Below, in pieces: positions 9,855-18,639 of a stretch of DNA of 64,000 bases. The stretch is from positions 248,001 to 312,000 of the forward strand of contig NZ_JAJIRP010000005.1 in assembly GCF_025717555.1 (NCBI RefSeq). Direction: 5' to 3'. The position numbers were made by a program, and so were the translations under genes. Each line of letters starts with the position of its first letter. Position 1 is the first letter of the stretch. This DNA comes from Paucibacter sp. B2R-40. Its GTDB lineage: Bacteria; Pseudomonadota; Gammaproteobacteria; Burkholderiales; Burkholderiaceae_C. Under the pieces are notes generated by a model. It was given only the letters and a program-made list of their open reading frames with translations. It was not told the origin of the DNA and searched no databases.

Positions 9855-11009
9855 TTAGGCGACAGGGTCAGGCTGCTGTGCCGGCGGCTGTATGGACGTT
9901 TCTTGCGCAGCAAGGCCGGCCGCCAGTGCTGCAGCTTCTTCTTCGCGCTGTTTGCGGGTTTCGGCCAGGTAGTGCTCTTCGATGAAGTTCTTTTCGACCA
10001 GGTTGCGGTGCAAGGAGTCTTCCAGCTCTTCCACCCGGCCATTCAACTTTTCGATCTCCTTCTCTAGACGCTTGCGAGCGTCTTCGAGATCACTGGGTTG
10101 GTTCTGCTCGGACGCGTCCCCATCGTGCTGTGGAGGATCGGCCGACAAGACCGCCAGGTCACGGCGCAGTTTCTCAATCGTCTCGCCGGCTTCCGCCAAC
10201 TGCTCGCGCTGAGCCTTGGCTTCGCGCTCGAGCTTTTTCAAGGCGCCGGGGTCGGCAGCAGCGACCGCGGCGCTGGGCGCGGCCGCCGCCTGCGGGTTCA
10301 GGGCCAGGGTCTCCAACTCACGCTGCAAGCGAGCTGCGGTACGTTCGGCTCGCTCGGCACGGGTTTCGGCCATGCCGTGCTTCTCCTGCCACTGCTGCAT
10401 TTGTGTGCGCGCTTGTTCGGCGCGCTGACGCGCGGCATTGATCTCGGCCTGGTCGTTGAGCGTTTGGCTGGTGCGGGAGCGAAAGTTATTCAACAGCCGC
10501 GAGCTTTCTTCCAGCCGCTCGCGTGCCTGCGCCAGCTCCAGCTGCACGCGGCGGCGCTGCGCCACCATGCGCTCGACCTCGTTGCGATGGCTGCGCTTGA
10601 GCGCCTCCAGGCCTTCCTCATTCATATCGCTGGCATGTTCGGGCCAGGGCAGGCGGTCCGGCCCTTCTTTGCCTGCGTCTGCGCCGTGCTCCATGCCGAA
10701 GGTATTGAGCAATTGCCGCATCAGCAATGGCAGCTCGGTCAAGCCGCGCATATCCGCCGGGGACAAAGGATCGCCGCCACCTGAGCCGCCCGAGCCCAGG
10801 CCGCGCTCGGCCGCCCGCATCAATTCATTTGAGGCCGACTTCATTGCACGGCCGGCTTCGCGGGTTTCGCGCAGCGCATTGACGATATGGATGTGGTTGC
10901 TTTCCTCGTAACGGGTCATGCGCCAATAGGTGGCTATGACCACAATGATCACAATCACATTGGCCAGAAATAGCGACAGCGCCGCGAGGTTCTCAAGCGT
11001 GAGCGACAT
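9855..11009 (-). CDS. Membrane-anchored coiled-coil protein, function unknown
   Basis: A 384-residue protein I do not recognise. A hydrophobic segment at about residues 8-28 (LSLFLANVIVIIVVIATYW) would anchor it in the inner membrane. A Gly/Ser-rich linker follows near 75-85, then long heptad-rich helices from about 125 to 215 and 250 to 365 (RVQLELAQARERLEESSRLL, KLERE, KRLEKEIEKLNGRVEELEDS) with an Ala/Pro-rich break. The end is rich in Gln and Pro. It is the third gene of an apparent operon after two CheX-like signalling proteins, 18 bp behind the response regulator. A scaffold or length-setting role in a membrane signalling complex is a guess from architecture only. Confidence 0.7.
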   Translation of the reverse strand: MSLTLENLAALSLFLANVIVIIVVIATYWRMTRYEESNHIHIVNALRETREAGRAMKSASNELMRAAERGLGSGGSGGGDPLSPADMRGLTELPLLMRQLLNTFGMEHGADAGKEGPDRLPWPEHASDMNEEGLEALKRSHRNEVERMVAQRRRVQLELAQARERLEESSRLLNNFRSRTSQTLNDQAEINAARQRAEQARTQMQQWQEKHGMAETRAERAERTAARLQRELETLALNPQAAAAPSAAVAAADPGALKKLEREAKAQREQLAEAGETIEKLRRDLAVLSADPPQHDGDASEQNQPSDLEDARKRLEKEIEKLNGRVEELEDSLHRNLVEKNFIEEHYLAETRKQREEEAAALAAGLAAQETSIQPPAQQPDPVA

Positions 11010-11027
11010 TTAGCAAGTCTCCCGGGG

Positions 11028-11936
11028 TCAGATCAGCACAAAGGCGAGGCGGCCTTCGCCGTAGCCCGGTACAGAGAGGCGGTAGTCGCTGCGCCCATGG
11101 CCGCGCGCCATCAAAGTGCCCATCTTCTCGAATGGCTTGCTCATCAAATTGGCCACCTTGAGGCCTACCTCGGGCGAGTCTTTGGATTTCACCAAAAGAC
11201 CAGCGGCGGAATGCATGAACTGATCGGCAAACTTCATCATCTCGGCCGTAGGGGCGCCCACCTGCATCGCCGCGCGCACCGGCGCCGGTTGCATCTGCGC
11301 GCCGCCACCACCCAAGATGCAGCAGCAGTTGACATCCAGCACACCCAGCGCATGCGGCGTTTTGTGGCCGGCCGCCACATACATGGCGAGGTTGTGAGGC
11401 AGCTTGAGATCGCTCATTTGCTGCCCTGGGGCGGCGATCAGACGAAACGGAATGTCGTGCAAAAAGGATTTGATCAAGCCACTCAAGGCCTCGACCGAGA
11501 CCAGGGCCGGCGCTGGGCCGGGCGGTGCTTGCAACTCGGCAAGACGCGGCGCCAGCGCGCTTTTGACTTCGCGCAGCAAGTCCTCGTCCTTGAAGGGCTT
11601 GTTGATCACGAACAGCGCGCCATTGCTGCGCGCTTGATCCAGATGGCGGGTGGCCGTTTCGGTGGTCACAAAGCCGACCTTGATTTCATGCCGGCCAATC
11701 TGGCGCAGCGTCTGCAACAGCTCCAAGCCGCCGATCTTGGGCATATGCCAGTCCGAGATCACCAGGTCGGGCTCAAACGCGCTTACCAGGCGCAGCGCTT
11801 GCTCGCCGTCCATGGCAAGTTCGATCAACAAGGGCCCTAGACCCGCCGTCTGCAAGACCCGCTGGATGATGGCTTGTATGGCCCGACTGTCATCAACAAT
11901 CAGGACACGCAGCGGAGCATGTGTGGCTGTTTGCAT
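11028..11936 (-). CDS. Response regulator with C-terminal CheX-like domain
   Basis: 302 residues. Residues 9-130 are a receiver: acidic pocket Asp15-Asp16, phospho-site Asp62 in LVISDWHMPKIGG, switch Thr in GFVTTET, and the conserved Lys in VINKPFKDEDLL. After a Pro/Ala linker, residues 148-302 form a second domain with GVLDVNCCCILGGGGAQM and AEMMKFADQFMHSAAGLLV. This resembles the CheC/CheX phosphatase layout but lacks the clear E-x2-N signature, so activity is uncertain. No DNA-binding domain is present. It follows the CheX-like gene by 4 bp and precedes the coiled-coil gene by 18 bp. Confidence 0.78.
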   Translation of the reverse strand: MQTATHAPLRVLIVDDSRAIQAIIQRVLQTAGLGPLLIELAMDGEQALRLVSAFEPDLVISDWHMPKIGGLELLQTLRQIGRHEIKVGFVTTETATRHLDQARSNGALFVINKPFKDEDLLREVKSALAPRLAELQAPPGPAPALVSVEALSGLIKSFLHDIPFRLIAAPGQQMSDLKLPHNLAMYVAAGHKTPHALGVLDVNCCCILGGGGAQMQPAPVRAAMQVGAPTAEMMKFADQFMHSAAGLLVKSKDSPEVGLKVANLMSKPFEKMGTLMARGHGRSDYRLSVPGYGEGRLAFVLI

Positions 11937-11940
11937 GGCT

Positions 11941-12474
11941 TTAGTTCTCGCTAGAAAGGCCGCCCGGCTGACTCAAATCACCTGTCATTGAGTCGTCCCT
12001 TTGGGCATGGATATCGGTCAACATCACGGCCAGGCGCTGCGCCTGGTCTGCGGAAACAAACAAAGCGCGCGTTTCGCCCGCATGACTGAAGGCTTGCCAT
12101 TGCGGCTGGCTCAGCATCTCGGGCAGGCCAAGGCTGGTCAAGCTGGTGTCTTCCAGGCATTGCAGCAGGCAGGCGCTGAGGATATTGCACAGCTCCATGC
12201 CGGCATCTTGCACATCGGCGGCCTGCAACTGCTCACGCGGTAAGCCAAACATGGCTGCGGCGAGCGCTTGCGCATCGGCCGCACCCAGCATCAGCAACAC
12301 CAAGGCATGCGGATGGCTGGAAAACCCGGTGATGCAATCGGCTATCGGCAAGGAAAAGCAGGCGTCATCGGGCCGCAAGCTCGGCAAACAAGGTGCCGCG
12401 ACAAAGGGGCAGGTCTTGCCGCTCAAGCCCGCCCATACATCGGTTAATTTTGTGGCTACGACCGTTGCTTGCAC
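11941..12474 (-). CDS. CheX/CheC-like protein, first gene of a signalling operon
   Basis: About 177 residues. The segment DAGMELCNILSACLLQCL has the E-x2-N pattern of CheC/CheX-type CheY phosphatases, in the expected position after a predicted beta strand (HALVLLMLGAADAQALAAAM). I chose a GTG start because a GGAG lies 7 bases upstream (12482-12485); the frame extends further but without a better site. It heads a run of three minus-strand genes. A phosphatase for the downstream receiver, or for CheY, would fit, but only one of the usual two CheC-type motifs is visible, so this is inference. Confidence 0.65.
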   Translation of the reverse strand: MQATVVATKLTDVWAGLSGKTCPFVAAPCLPSLRPDDACFSLPIADCITGFSSHPHALVLLMLGAADAQALAAAMFGLPREQLQAADVQDAGMELCNILSACLLQCLEDTSLTSLGLPEMLSQPQWQAFSHAGETRALFVSADQAQRLAVMLTDIHAQRDDSMTGDLSQPGGLSSEN

Positions 12475-12727
12475 GCGAACACTCCGTGGCGATACCGCAC
12501 AGTGTGCACCGAATCTGAGCTCCCGCAAGCGCTAAGGAGCCGGGGCCTAGTTGGCCTGTTCATAGTTTCATGGCGCATTCGCCCACAAATACTTGAAAAC
12601 ACTCAATCTTTCATGAGTTGCCTGAAAAGCGCTCAGCGAGTCCGGTGAGCGCGGGATAATCCGGGGCAGTTGCGTGGCCAGCAAAGTCTTGTGGCCCCGC
12701 TGATCTGAATGCCAACAGGCTCGCTTC

Positions 12728-13318
12728 ATGCACCGAACCATCTTCACCACGCCTGTCATCAACAGCTTGTTGCGCGCTGCATCACTGACCTTCCTCAAGC
12801 TCAAGGGCTGGAAGATCGAAGGCAGCCTGCCGCCCGGTCAGGCCAAATGTGTTTTGATCGCCGCACCGCACACCAGCAACTGGGATCTCCCCTACACCTT
12901 GATGGTGGCCTTCGCTCTACGGCTAACGCCGTATTGGATGGGCAAGAGCCAGATTTTTCGCTGGCCCTTTGGCGGCCTGATGCGCTGGTTAGGCGGCATC
13001 GCGGTGAACCGGGAGCAATCCACCAATCTGGTCGCGGCCTCGGCTGCGGCGCTGGTGGCGGCGGATGGCCAAGTGCAACTGATCGTGCCGCCAGAGGGCA
13101 CGCGCAGCAAGACCCGTTACTGGAAAACCGGCTTTTATTGGATCGCCCACACCGCGCAAGTCCCTATCGTGATGGCCTATATGGACTACCCGCGCAAGCT
13201 CAGCGGCCTCGGGCCGGTGTTCAACCCGACCGGCGACATCGAAGCCGACATGGTCAGCATCAAGGCCTATTACGCGCAATTCAAGGGCAAAAACTGGCAA
13301 CAGTTTGATCACCAATGA
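12728..13318 (+). CDS. 1-acyl-sn-glycerol-3-phosphate acyltransferase family protein
   Basis: 196 residues, a short PlsC-type acyltransferase. The catalytic H-x4-D motif is HTSNWD (near residue 48), and the phosphate-binding block is [17 protein letters not shown]. The N-terminal half has one weakly hydrophobic stretch, so peripheral membrane binding is likely. Family members acylate lysophosphatidate or related lipids; the exact acceptor is unclear because this is the short form without a strong transmembrane anchor. The next gene starts inside its stop codon (ATGA). Confidence 0.85.
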   Translation: MHRTIFTTPVINSLLRAASLTFLKLKGWKIEGSLPPGQAKCVLIAAPHTSNWDLPYTLMVAFALRLTPYWMGKSQIFRWPFGGLMRWLGGIAVNREQSTNLVAASAAALVAADGQVQLIVPPEGTRSKTRYWKTGFYWIAHTAQVPIVMAYMDYPRKLSGLGPVFNPTGDIEADMVSIKAYYAQFKGKNWQQFDHQ

Positions 13319-13566
13319 GCGAACAACAAGCCATCAAATCCAAAGACCCTTTGCACGGCCTGACGCTGGAAGCCATCGTGACCGGCTTGGTCGATTATTT
13401 CGGCTGGGAAGAATTGGGGCAGCGCATCGAGATCCGCTCCTTTGTGATCGACCCGAGCGTGGCTTCAAGCCTGAAGTTCTTGCGCAAAACACCTTGGGCG
13501 CGCGCCAAGGTGGAGAGCCTGTATTTATTCATGCTGCGCGAGCAAGCTCGCGAGCAACGCAACTAA
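13315..13566 (+). CDS. VF530/DUF2132 family DNA-binding protein
   Basis: 83 residues, with the family's hallmark start [25 protein letters not shown] and the end [21 protein letters not shown] solved member of this family (VF530 from Vibrio fischeri) is a small helical protein reported to bind DNA; the cellular role is not known. It overlaps the acyltransferase stop by 4 bp and converges on minE with only 2 bp between the stop codons, where I see no terminator. Confidence 0.9.
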   Translation: MSEQQAIKSKDPLHGLTLEAIVTGLVDYFGWEELGQRIEIRSFVIDPSVASSLKFLRKTPWARAKVESLYLFMLREQAREQRN

Positions 13567-13568
13567 AT

Positions 13569-13826
13569 TCAGCGCCCGTCGGGCAGCTCGATCTTCAGCT
13601 CAAGCACATCCAGATCGCCCTGATGCTCAAGACTCACCTTGATGTCGTCCGGGTCGATCTTCATGTATTTGGAGATCACCAACAACAACTCATTTTTGAG
13701 CTGAGGCAGGTAGTCCGGGCTGGCCGTGCGGCCGTTGCGCTCATGCGCCAAGATCAGCTGTAGGCGCTCTTTGGCGACATTGGCGGTGGTCTTCTTCTCG
13801 CCCAAGAAGTAGCTTAAAAATCCCAT
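13569..13826 (-). CDS. minE: Cell division topological specificity factor MinE
   Basis: 85 residues starting [20 protein letters not shown], the membrane-targeting and anti-MinCD helix, followed by [12 protein letters not shown] and [15 protein letters not shown], the dimer region. It stimulates MinD ATPase to drive pole-to-pole oscillation. An AGGAG 7 bases upstream supports this ATG. It is the last gene of minC-minD-minE, 10 bp after minD. Confidence 0.96.
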   Translation of the reverse strand: MGFLSYFLGEKKTTANVAKERLQLILAHERNGRTASPDYLPQLKNELLLVISKYMKIDPDDIKVSLEHQGDLDVLELKIELPDGR

Positions 13827-13836
13827 CTCAAACTCC

Positions 13837-14652
13837 TCACTTGCCGCCAAACAAGCGCTTGAACAAGCTCGGCTTGATCGCCTCGACAAAACGCATCGGA
13901 CGCTCCTCGCCCAGGAAGCGGCGCACCACGTCCTTGTAGGCCTCGGACACATCGCTGCCCTGCATATGAATGGCCGGCGAGCCCTGGTTGGAAGCCTGCA
14001 AGACGATCTCGGACTCCGGGATCACGCCGATCAAGGGTGTGCGCAGAATCTCGTGAATGTCTTCCAGCGACAACATATGGCCGCCCTCGACCCGGTTCGG
14101 GTTGTAGCGCGTGATCAGCAGGTGCTCCTTGACGGGCTCCTTGCCTTCGATGGCGCGCTTGGTCTTGCTATTGAGCATGCCCAGGATGCGATCGGAGTCG
14201 CGCACCGACGAAACCTCGGGGTTGGTCACGACTATCGCTTCATCGGCGAAATGCATGGCCATCAAGGCACCGGTTTCGATGCCGGCCGGCGAGTCGCAAA
14301 CAATGAATTCGAAGTCCATTGCCTTGAGTTCTTCCAGCACCCGCTCGACGCCTTCAACCGACAGCGCGTCTTTGTCGCGCGTTTGCGAAGCGGCGAGGAT
14401 GAAGAGCTTGTCCAGTTGCTTGTCCTTGATCAGCGCCTGGTTGAGCTTGATCTCGTCATTGATGACGTTGATCAGGTCATAGACCACACGGCGCTCGCAG
14501 CCCATGATCAGGTCCAGGTTGCGCAGGCCGACGTCAAAGTCGATCACGCAGGTCTTGTGGCCCCGCAAGGCCAAGCCGGTTGCAAAGCTGGCACTGGTGG
14601 TGGTCTTGCCTACGCCGCCCTTGCCCGAAGTCACCACGACGATTTTTGTCAT
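13837..14652 (-). CDS. minD: Septum site-determining ATPase MinD
   Basis: 271 residues. The deviant Walker A motif [11 protein letters not shown] is at residues 9-19 with the signature Lys11, and the switch regions are [12 protein letters not shown] and VCDSPAGIE. The C-terminal amphipathic membrane-targeting helix is present ([12 protein letters not shown]). MinD recruits MinC and oscillates with MinE. It serves as an internal standard for the degenerate FlhG at 50353-51162, which belongs to the same ATPase class. Confidence 0.97.
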   Translation of the reverse strand: MTKIVVVTSGKGGVGKTTTSASFATGLALRGHKTCVIDFDVGLRNLDLIMGCERRVVYDLINVINDEIKLNQALIKDKQLDKLFILAASQTRDKDALSVEGVERVLEELKAMDFEFIVCDSPAGIETGALMAMHFADEAIVVTNPEVSSVRDSDRILGMLNSKTKRAIEGKEPVKEHLLITRYNPNRVEGGHMLSLEDIHEILRTPLIGVIPESEIVLQASNQGSPAIHMQGSDVSEAYKDVVRRFLGEERPMRFVEAIKPSLFKRLFGGK

Positions 14653-14721
14653 CGAATCAAATCCTTAAAAAAGATATTTCCTTGAGCCGCCGAAAAATTC
14701 GGCGCCTTGATTGCATTCATC

Positions 14722-15585
14722 TCAAAACTTGAGCGGCTCCATCACCAACTTCTCGCCGTCGAGGCGGATCTGCGCTGGCTTGCCGAAGACTGTGTCTGGC
14801 AGCGGGTTCTCGGTTGTGCGGTAAGTGCCCGCAATCGCGATCAACTCGGCCTCCATGCTGGTGGCAAAGATGCGCGCTTCGGTATTGCCTTTGGCGCCAG
14901 CGATCGCTTTGCCGCGCAGCGGCGCGTAGACATGGATGCTGCCGTCGGCAATCACCTCGGCGCCGTGGTTGACCAGGGCCAGCACGACCAGATCGCCGCC
15001 CTTGGCATAGATCTGCTGGCCCGAGCGCAAGGGCTTGTCAATGATCATGGTCTTGGCGGCCTCCGCCGGCACCGCAACTTCACGGATCACTTCGCGGACC
15101 ACCTCGACCCGCACTTCCCTGACGACTTCAGCAGGTGGAATTTGGGCCGTAGCCAGCGCCGAGTTGCCCTGCGCGAAATCAGGCTCCGGAGAGTCCGCCA
15201 AGCCCAGAGCCAAAGCCTGTGCCAACTCGGCTTCATTGGCGCCCAACACCGCCACCGGCTGCATATTGTAGGTTCGCAGCAACAGCAACAAGGCGGCCAA
15301 ATCGAGCGCGGCACAGACCGGCGCCTCCTCCAAGCTCATTTGCGCCGGCACGGCAGCACCGAGCTCAAACGCCGGTTCAGCACGTACCAAATGGCTCAGG
15401 TCAATCAGCAAGGGCTCATGGTTGAACATGTTCGGCGTATCGCCCAAGCGCTCGTGCAGAGCCTCAGCCAGCACACGCAAATCCGCCGACTTCAGGACCA
15501 AGGAGAGCAGGCTCAAAGAGGCGCTCTTCAACTCGAATACATCGGCTATTTTTATCGCCGTCTTACCTTGCTGTGCCTGAGACAT
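14722..15585 (-). CDS. minC: Septum site-determining protein MinC
   Basis: About 287 residues from the ATG giving MSQAQQGKTAIKIADVFELK. The N-terminal FtsZ-inhibiting domain is followed by a long linker rich in Val-Arg-Glu repeats (VVREVRVEVVREVIREV) and the beta-helical C-terminal domain (PLRSGQQIYAKGGDLVVLAL, GSIHVYAPLRGKAIAG, MEAELIAIAGTYR) that binds MinD. The linker is longer than in E. coli MinC, as is common in Burkholderiales. minD follows after 69 bp. Confidence 0.95.
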   Translation of the reverse strand: MSQAQQGKTAIKIADVFELKSASLSLLSLVLKSADLRVLAEALHERLGDTPNMFNHEPLLIDLSHLVRAEPAFELGAAVPAQMSLEEAPVCAALDLAALLLLLRTYNMQPVAVLGANEAELAQALALGLADSPEPDFAQGNSALATAQIPPAEVVREVRVEVVREVIREVAVPAEAAKTMIIDKPLRSGQQIYAKGGDLVVLALVNHGAEVIADGSIHVYAPLRGKAIAGAKGNTEARIFATSMEAELIAIAGTYRTTENPLPDTVFGKPAQIRLDGEKLVMEPLKF

Positions 15586-16233
15586 CGAGTGCTGCTGTTG
15601 TGCAAAGGGCGCGATTTTAGCCGTGGAGAATGCAATCACTCCTAGGCATTGCCCCCAACACGCGCAAACAAGCTGCGACAAATTCAGGCACCGCAACAAA
15701 GTGCCAACGCAATCAAGCACTTAGCGCGCCTTTGCTGCAGCAACCCACATGAATATCCACAGGCGCTGTGGAAAAAACGGTCGATTCGGCACCGGGTTTG
15801 TCACCACTTTTCGTGACATTTGCCACTGCAGCCTTGACTTATCCCCATTTCAAGCAGAGGTCAAGGGTCGGGGCAAGATTTTTGTAAGAGCCCGTAGGCA
15901 CCCGGGGCAGCTCTGCTAAGTCATTGATTTATATAAGACTGCGCTCAGTGCTTCGAAAAGAGGCAGGCTAAGCCCAAGAGCCTTATTTCAAGGGCTTGGC
16001 GCCAGTCGCCCAGCCTTGTCCACAAAGTTATCCACAGCAAAAGTGGATAGCCTTTGAAGGCCTTAAAAATCATAGACTTAAGGGCCACTCCTCAACTCAA
16101 ATAGGGCAATCACGGCTAAGTCAAGCGCTCCCGATAGCAGCATGCCAACAAACAATGGCCGCAGGCACAAGTCCCCGCAGCGGTTACAGTGAAGGCAAAT
16201 CCGCGTCTCGCGGACTCTTGCAGGAGCACAGCA
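15586..16233. other. Intergenic region with a cluster of DnaA-box-like sites
   Basis: 648 bp without a gene, between minC (minus) and a small basic protein (plus). I see one perfect TTATCCACA (16028-16036, plus), a TTTTCCACA (15767-15775, minus strand), TTGTCCACA (16016-16024), ATATCCACA (15753-15761) and TTATCCCCA (15839-15847). An AT-rich stretch with TTTATATAAG lies near 15927-15936, and a GGCCTTAA/TTAAGGGCC inverted repeat at 16059-16086. The part 15860-16010 shows nothing else I can name. It may be a DnaA-titrating or DnaA-regulated region; there is no dnaA, dnaN or parB nearby to make it an obvious oriC. Confidence 0.45.
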
Positions 16234-16431
16234 TTGGCAACACCCAACTACTCATACGAAAAGCGCCAGCGCGAATTAGCCAAGAAGCGCAAGGTTGAAG
16301 AAAAACGCCAGCGCAAGATTGGCGGCAAGGTTGATGGCGATGGCCAGCCCGTCGAAGGCGGCGAAAGTAGCGAAGGCGAGGCGGGGTCCGAACCGGCCGG
16401 CAGCCCGGACACGCCGCCAGCGGCCATCTGA
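16234..16431 (+). CDS. Small highly basic conserved hypothetical protein
   Basis: 65 residues, starting with TTG (a Met in the product) with AGGAG seven bases upstream at 16222-16226. The first half, ATPNYSYEKRQRELAKKRK, is strongly basic and helical and resembles small unnamed proteins I know from betaproteobacteria; the second half is acidic and Gly/Ser/Pro-rich. No function is known to me. An in-frame GTG at 16189 would extend it by 15 residues but has no good ribosome site. Confidence 0.65.
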   Translation: MATPNYSYEKRQRELAKKRKVEEKRQRKIGGKVDGDGQPVEGGESSEGEAGSEPAGSPDTPPAAI

Positions 16432-16582
16432 ACGTTGGCCCTCGGCGGCAGTCAATTGGCGATTGAGGCCTGGCCCAAAGCTCGTTGGCCCGAAGTTTTA
16501 GCGCGGGCGCTCAAGGGTCATGCTTACGCAGGCCCTAAAATGCCGGCCTGCCCGGCGCTGCTGTCGGGACCGCAAAGACACC

Positions 16583-18628
16583 ATGACCCGTAAGCTCTTC
16601 GTCACGACCGCCCTGCCCTACGCCAACGGCAACTGCCATATCGGCCACATCATGGAATGGACCCAGGCCGATATCTGGGTTCGCTTTCAGCGTATGCAGG
16701 GCCAGCAAGTGAATTTCGTCTGCGCCGATGATGCCCACGGCGCGCCCATCATGATTGCGGCCGAAAAAGCCGGCATCACGCCGCAAGCCTTTGTCGCCAA
16801 TATCGCCGCCGGCCGCAAGACCTATATCGACGGCTTTCACATCAGCTTCGACAACTGGCATTCGACCGACGGGGCCGAGAACCACGAGCTGAGCCGCGAT
16901 GTCTACCGTGCGCTGCGTCGCAATGAGCTGATCGATGTGAAAACCATCGATCAGTTCTTCGACCCCGAAAAGCAGATGTTCCTGCCCGACCGTTTCATCA
17001 AAGGCGAATGCCCAAAATGCGGTGCCAAGGATCAGTACGGCGACTCCTGTGAGGTCTGCGGCGCGGTCTACACGCCGACGGAGGTGAAGAACCCGTTCTC
17101 GGTGCTGTCCGGCGCTACGCCGGTGATGAAGAGCTCCGAGCATTACTTCTTCAAGCTCAGCGACCCACGCTGCGTCGCCTTCCTTGAAGAATGGACGCAG
17201 ACCCCGGGGCGCTTGCAACCCGAGGTCTTCAACAAGATCAAGGAATGGTTCACCAAGGACGAGGACGGCAAGGGTGGCCTGGGTGACTGGGACATCAGCC
17301 GCGACGCGCCCTATTTCGGCATTGAAATTCCGGACGCGCCGGGCAAGTATTTCTATGTCTGGCTGGACGCGCCGATCGGCTACCTGGCCTCGCTGAAAAA
17401 CTATTTCGCCAAGACCGGTGGAGATTTCGATGCCTATATGGCCGACGAGACAGTGGAGCAAATCCACTTCATCGGCAAAGACATCACCTATTTCCACACC
17501 CTGTTCTGGCCGGCGATGCTGCATTTCAGCGGCCGCAAAACGCCCAACCATGTCTATGTGCATGGTTTCATGACCGTCAACAACGGCGAGAAGATGAGCA
17601 AGAGCCGCGGCACCGGCCTCGACCCGCTGAAGTACCTGGGCCTGGGCCTGAACGCCGAATGGCTACGCTACTACATCGCGGCCAAGCTGAACGCCAAGGT
17701 CGAGGACATCGACTTCAATCCGGAAGATTTCTGCGCCCGCATCAACAGCGATCTGGTCGGCAAATACATCAATATCGCCTCGCGCGCGGCCGGTTTCCTG
17801 GCCAAGCGTTTTGACGGCCACTTGTCGGGCGACCTCGGCGTCGAGGGTCGCACGCTGCTGGACGGCTTGCGCGCGCAAGCGGGGGTGATTGCCGAGTTGT
17901 ACGAGGAACGCGAGTTCGGCAAGGCACTGCGCGAGATCATGCTGCTGGCCGACCGGGTCAATGAATATGTGGACCAGAACAAGCCCTGGGACTTGGCCAA
18001 GAAAGAAGGCATGGACGCCGTGCTGCACGACGTCTGCAGCGTCTGCATCGAGGCCTTCCGCCTGCTGACGATTTACCTGAAGCCGGTCTTGCCGGAGTTG
18101 GCGGCCAAGGTCGAGGCCTTCTTGCGCATCGAGCCCTTGCAGTTCGCCGACGCTGCGCGCGCGATGGGCCCGCACCAGATCGGCAGCTACCAGCATCTGA
18201 TGCAGCGCGTCGATGCCAAGTTGCTGGACGCCTTGTTTGAAGCGCCCGAGGCGCCCAAGGTGATCCCTGGCGGCGAAGAGCTGGCGCCCGAAATCAAGAT
18301 TGATGATTTCAGCAAGGTCGATCTGCGCATTGCCAAGATCGTCAAGGCGGAACATGTGGAAGGCTCGGACAAGCTCTTGCGCCTGACCCTGGACGCCGGC
18401 GAGGGCCGCATGAGGAACGTCTTCAGCGGCATCAAGAGTGCCTACAAGCCGGAGCAGTTGGAAGGCAAGCTGACCGTGCTGGTGGCCAATCTGGCGCCGC
18501 GCAAGATGAAGTTCGGCATCAGCGAAGGCATGGTGCTGGCAGCCTCACACGCCGATGAAAAAACCAATCCCGGCATCTTTGTGCTGGAGCCTTTTCCCGG
18601 TGCACAACCCGGTATGCGGGTGCGCTGA
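16583..18628 (+). CDS. metG: Methionyl-tRNA synthetase
   Basis: 681 residues. The class I HIGH motif is at residues 19-22 (NCHIGHIME) and KMSKS at 337-341. A zinc knuckle has Cys143, Cys146, Cys156 and Cys159 (CPKCG and CEVC). The anticodon-binding helices follow, and the C-terminal EMAP/Trbp111-like tRNA-binding domain begins near residue 575 ([20 protein letters not shown]). This is the long, dimeric MetG form with one zinc knot. The start [16 protein letters not shown] is the family start; a longer frame from 16520 is not supported. Confidence 0.97.
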   Translation: MTRKLFVTTALPYANGNCHIGHIMEWTQADIWVRFQRMQGQQVNFVCADDAHGAPIMIAAEKAGITPQAFVANIAAGRKTYIDGFHISFDNWHSTDGAENHELSRDVYRALRRNELIDVKTIDQFFDPEKQMFLPDRFIKGECPKCGAKDQYGDSCEVCGAVYTPTEVKNPFSVLSGATPVMKSSEHYFFKLSDPRCVAFLEEWTQTPGRLQPEVFNKIKEWFTKDEDGKGGLGDWDISRDAPYFGIEIPDAPGKYFYVWLDAPIGYLASLKNYFAKTGGDFDAYMADETVEQIHFIGKDITYFHTLFWPAMLHFSGRKTPNHVYVHGFMTVNNGEKMSKSRGTGLDPLKYLGLGLNAEWLRYYIAAKLNAKVEDIDFNPEDFCARINSDLVGKYINIASRAAGFLAKRFDGHLSGDLGVEGRTLLDGLRAQAGVIAELYEEREFGKALREIMLLADRVNEYVDQNKPWDLAKKEGMDAVLHDVCSVCIEAFRLLTIYLKPVLPELAAKVEAFLRIEPLQFADAARAMGPHQIGSYQHLMQRVDAKLLDALFEAPEAPKVIPGGEELAPEIKIDDFSKVDLRIAKIVKAEHVEGSDKLLRLTLDAGEGRMRNVFSGIKSAYKPEQLEGKLTVLVANLAPRKMKFGISEGMVLAASHADEKTNPGIFVLEPFPGAQPGMRVR

Positions 18629-18639
18629 AGTAGCACGTC

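Noticed and set aside
15586-16233. Calling this region oriC outright
   Set aside because: No dnaA, dnaN, gyrB, parB or rpmH neighbours and only one perfect DnaA box; kept as a site cluster, not an origin.
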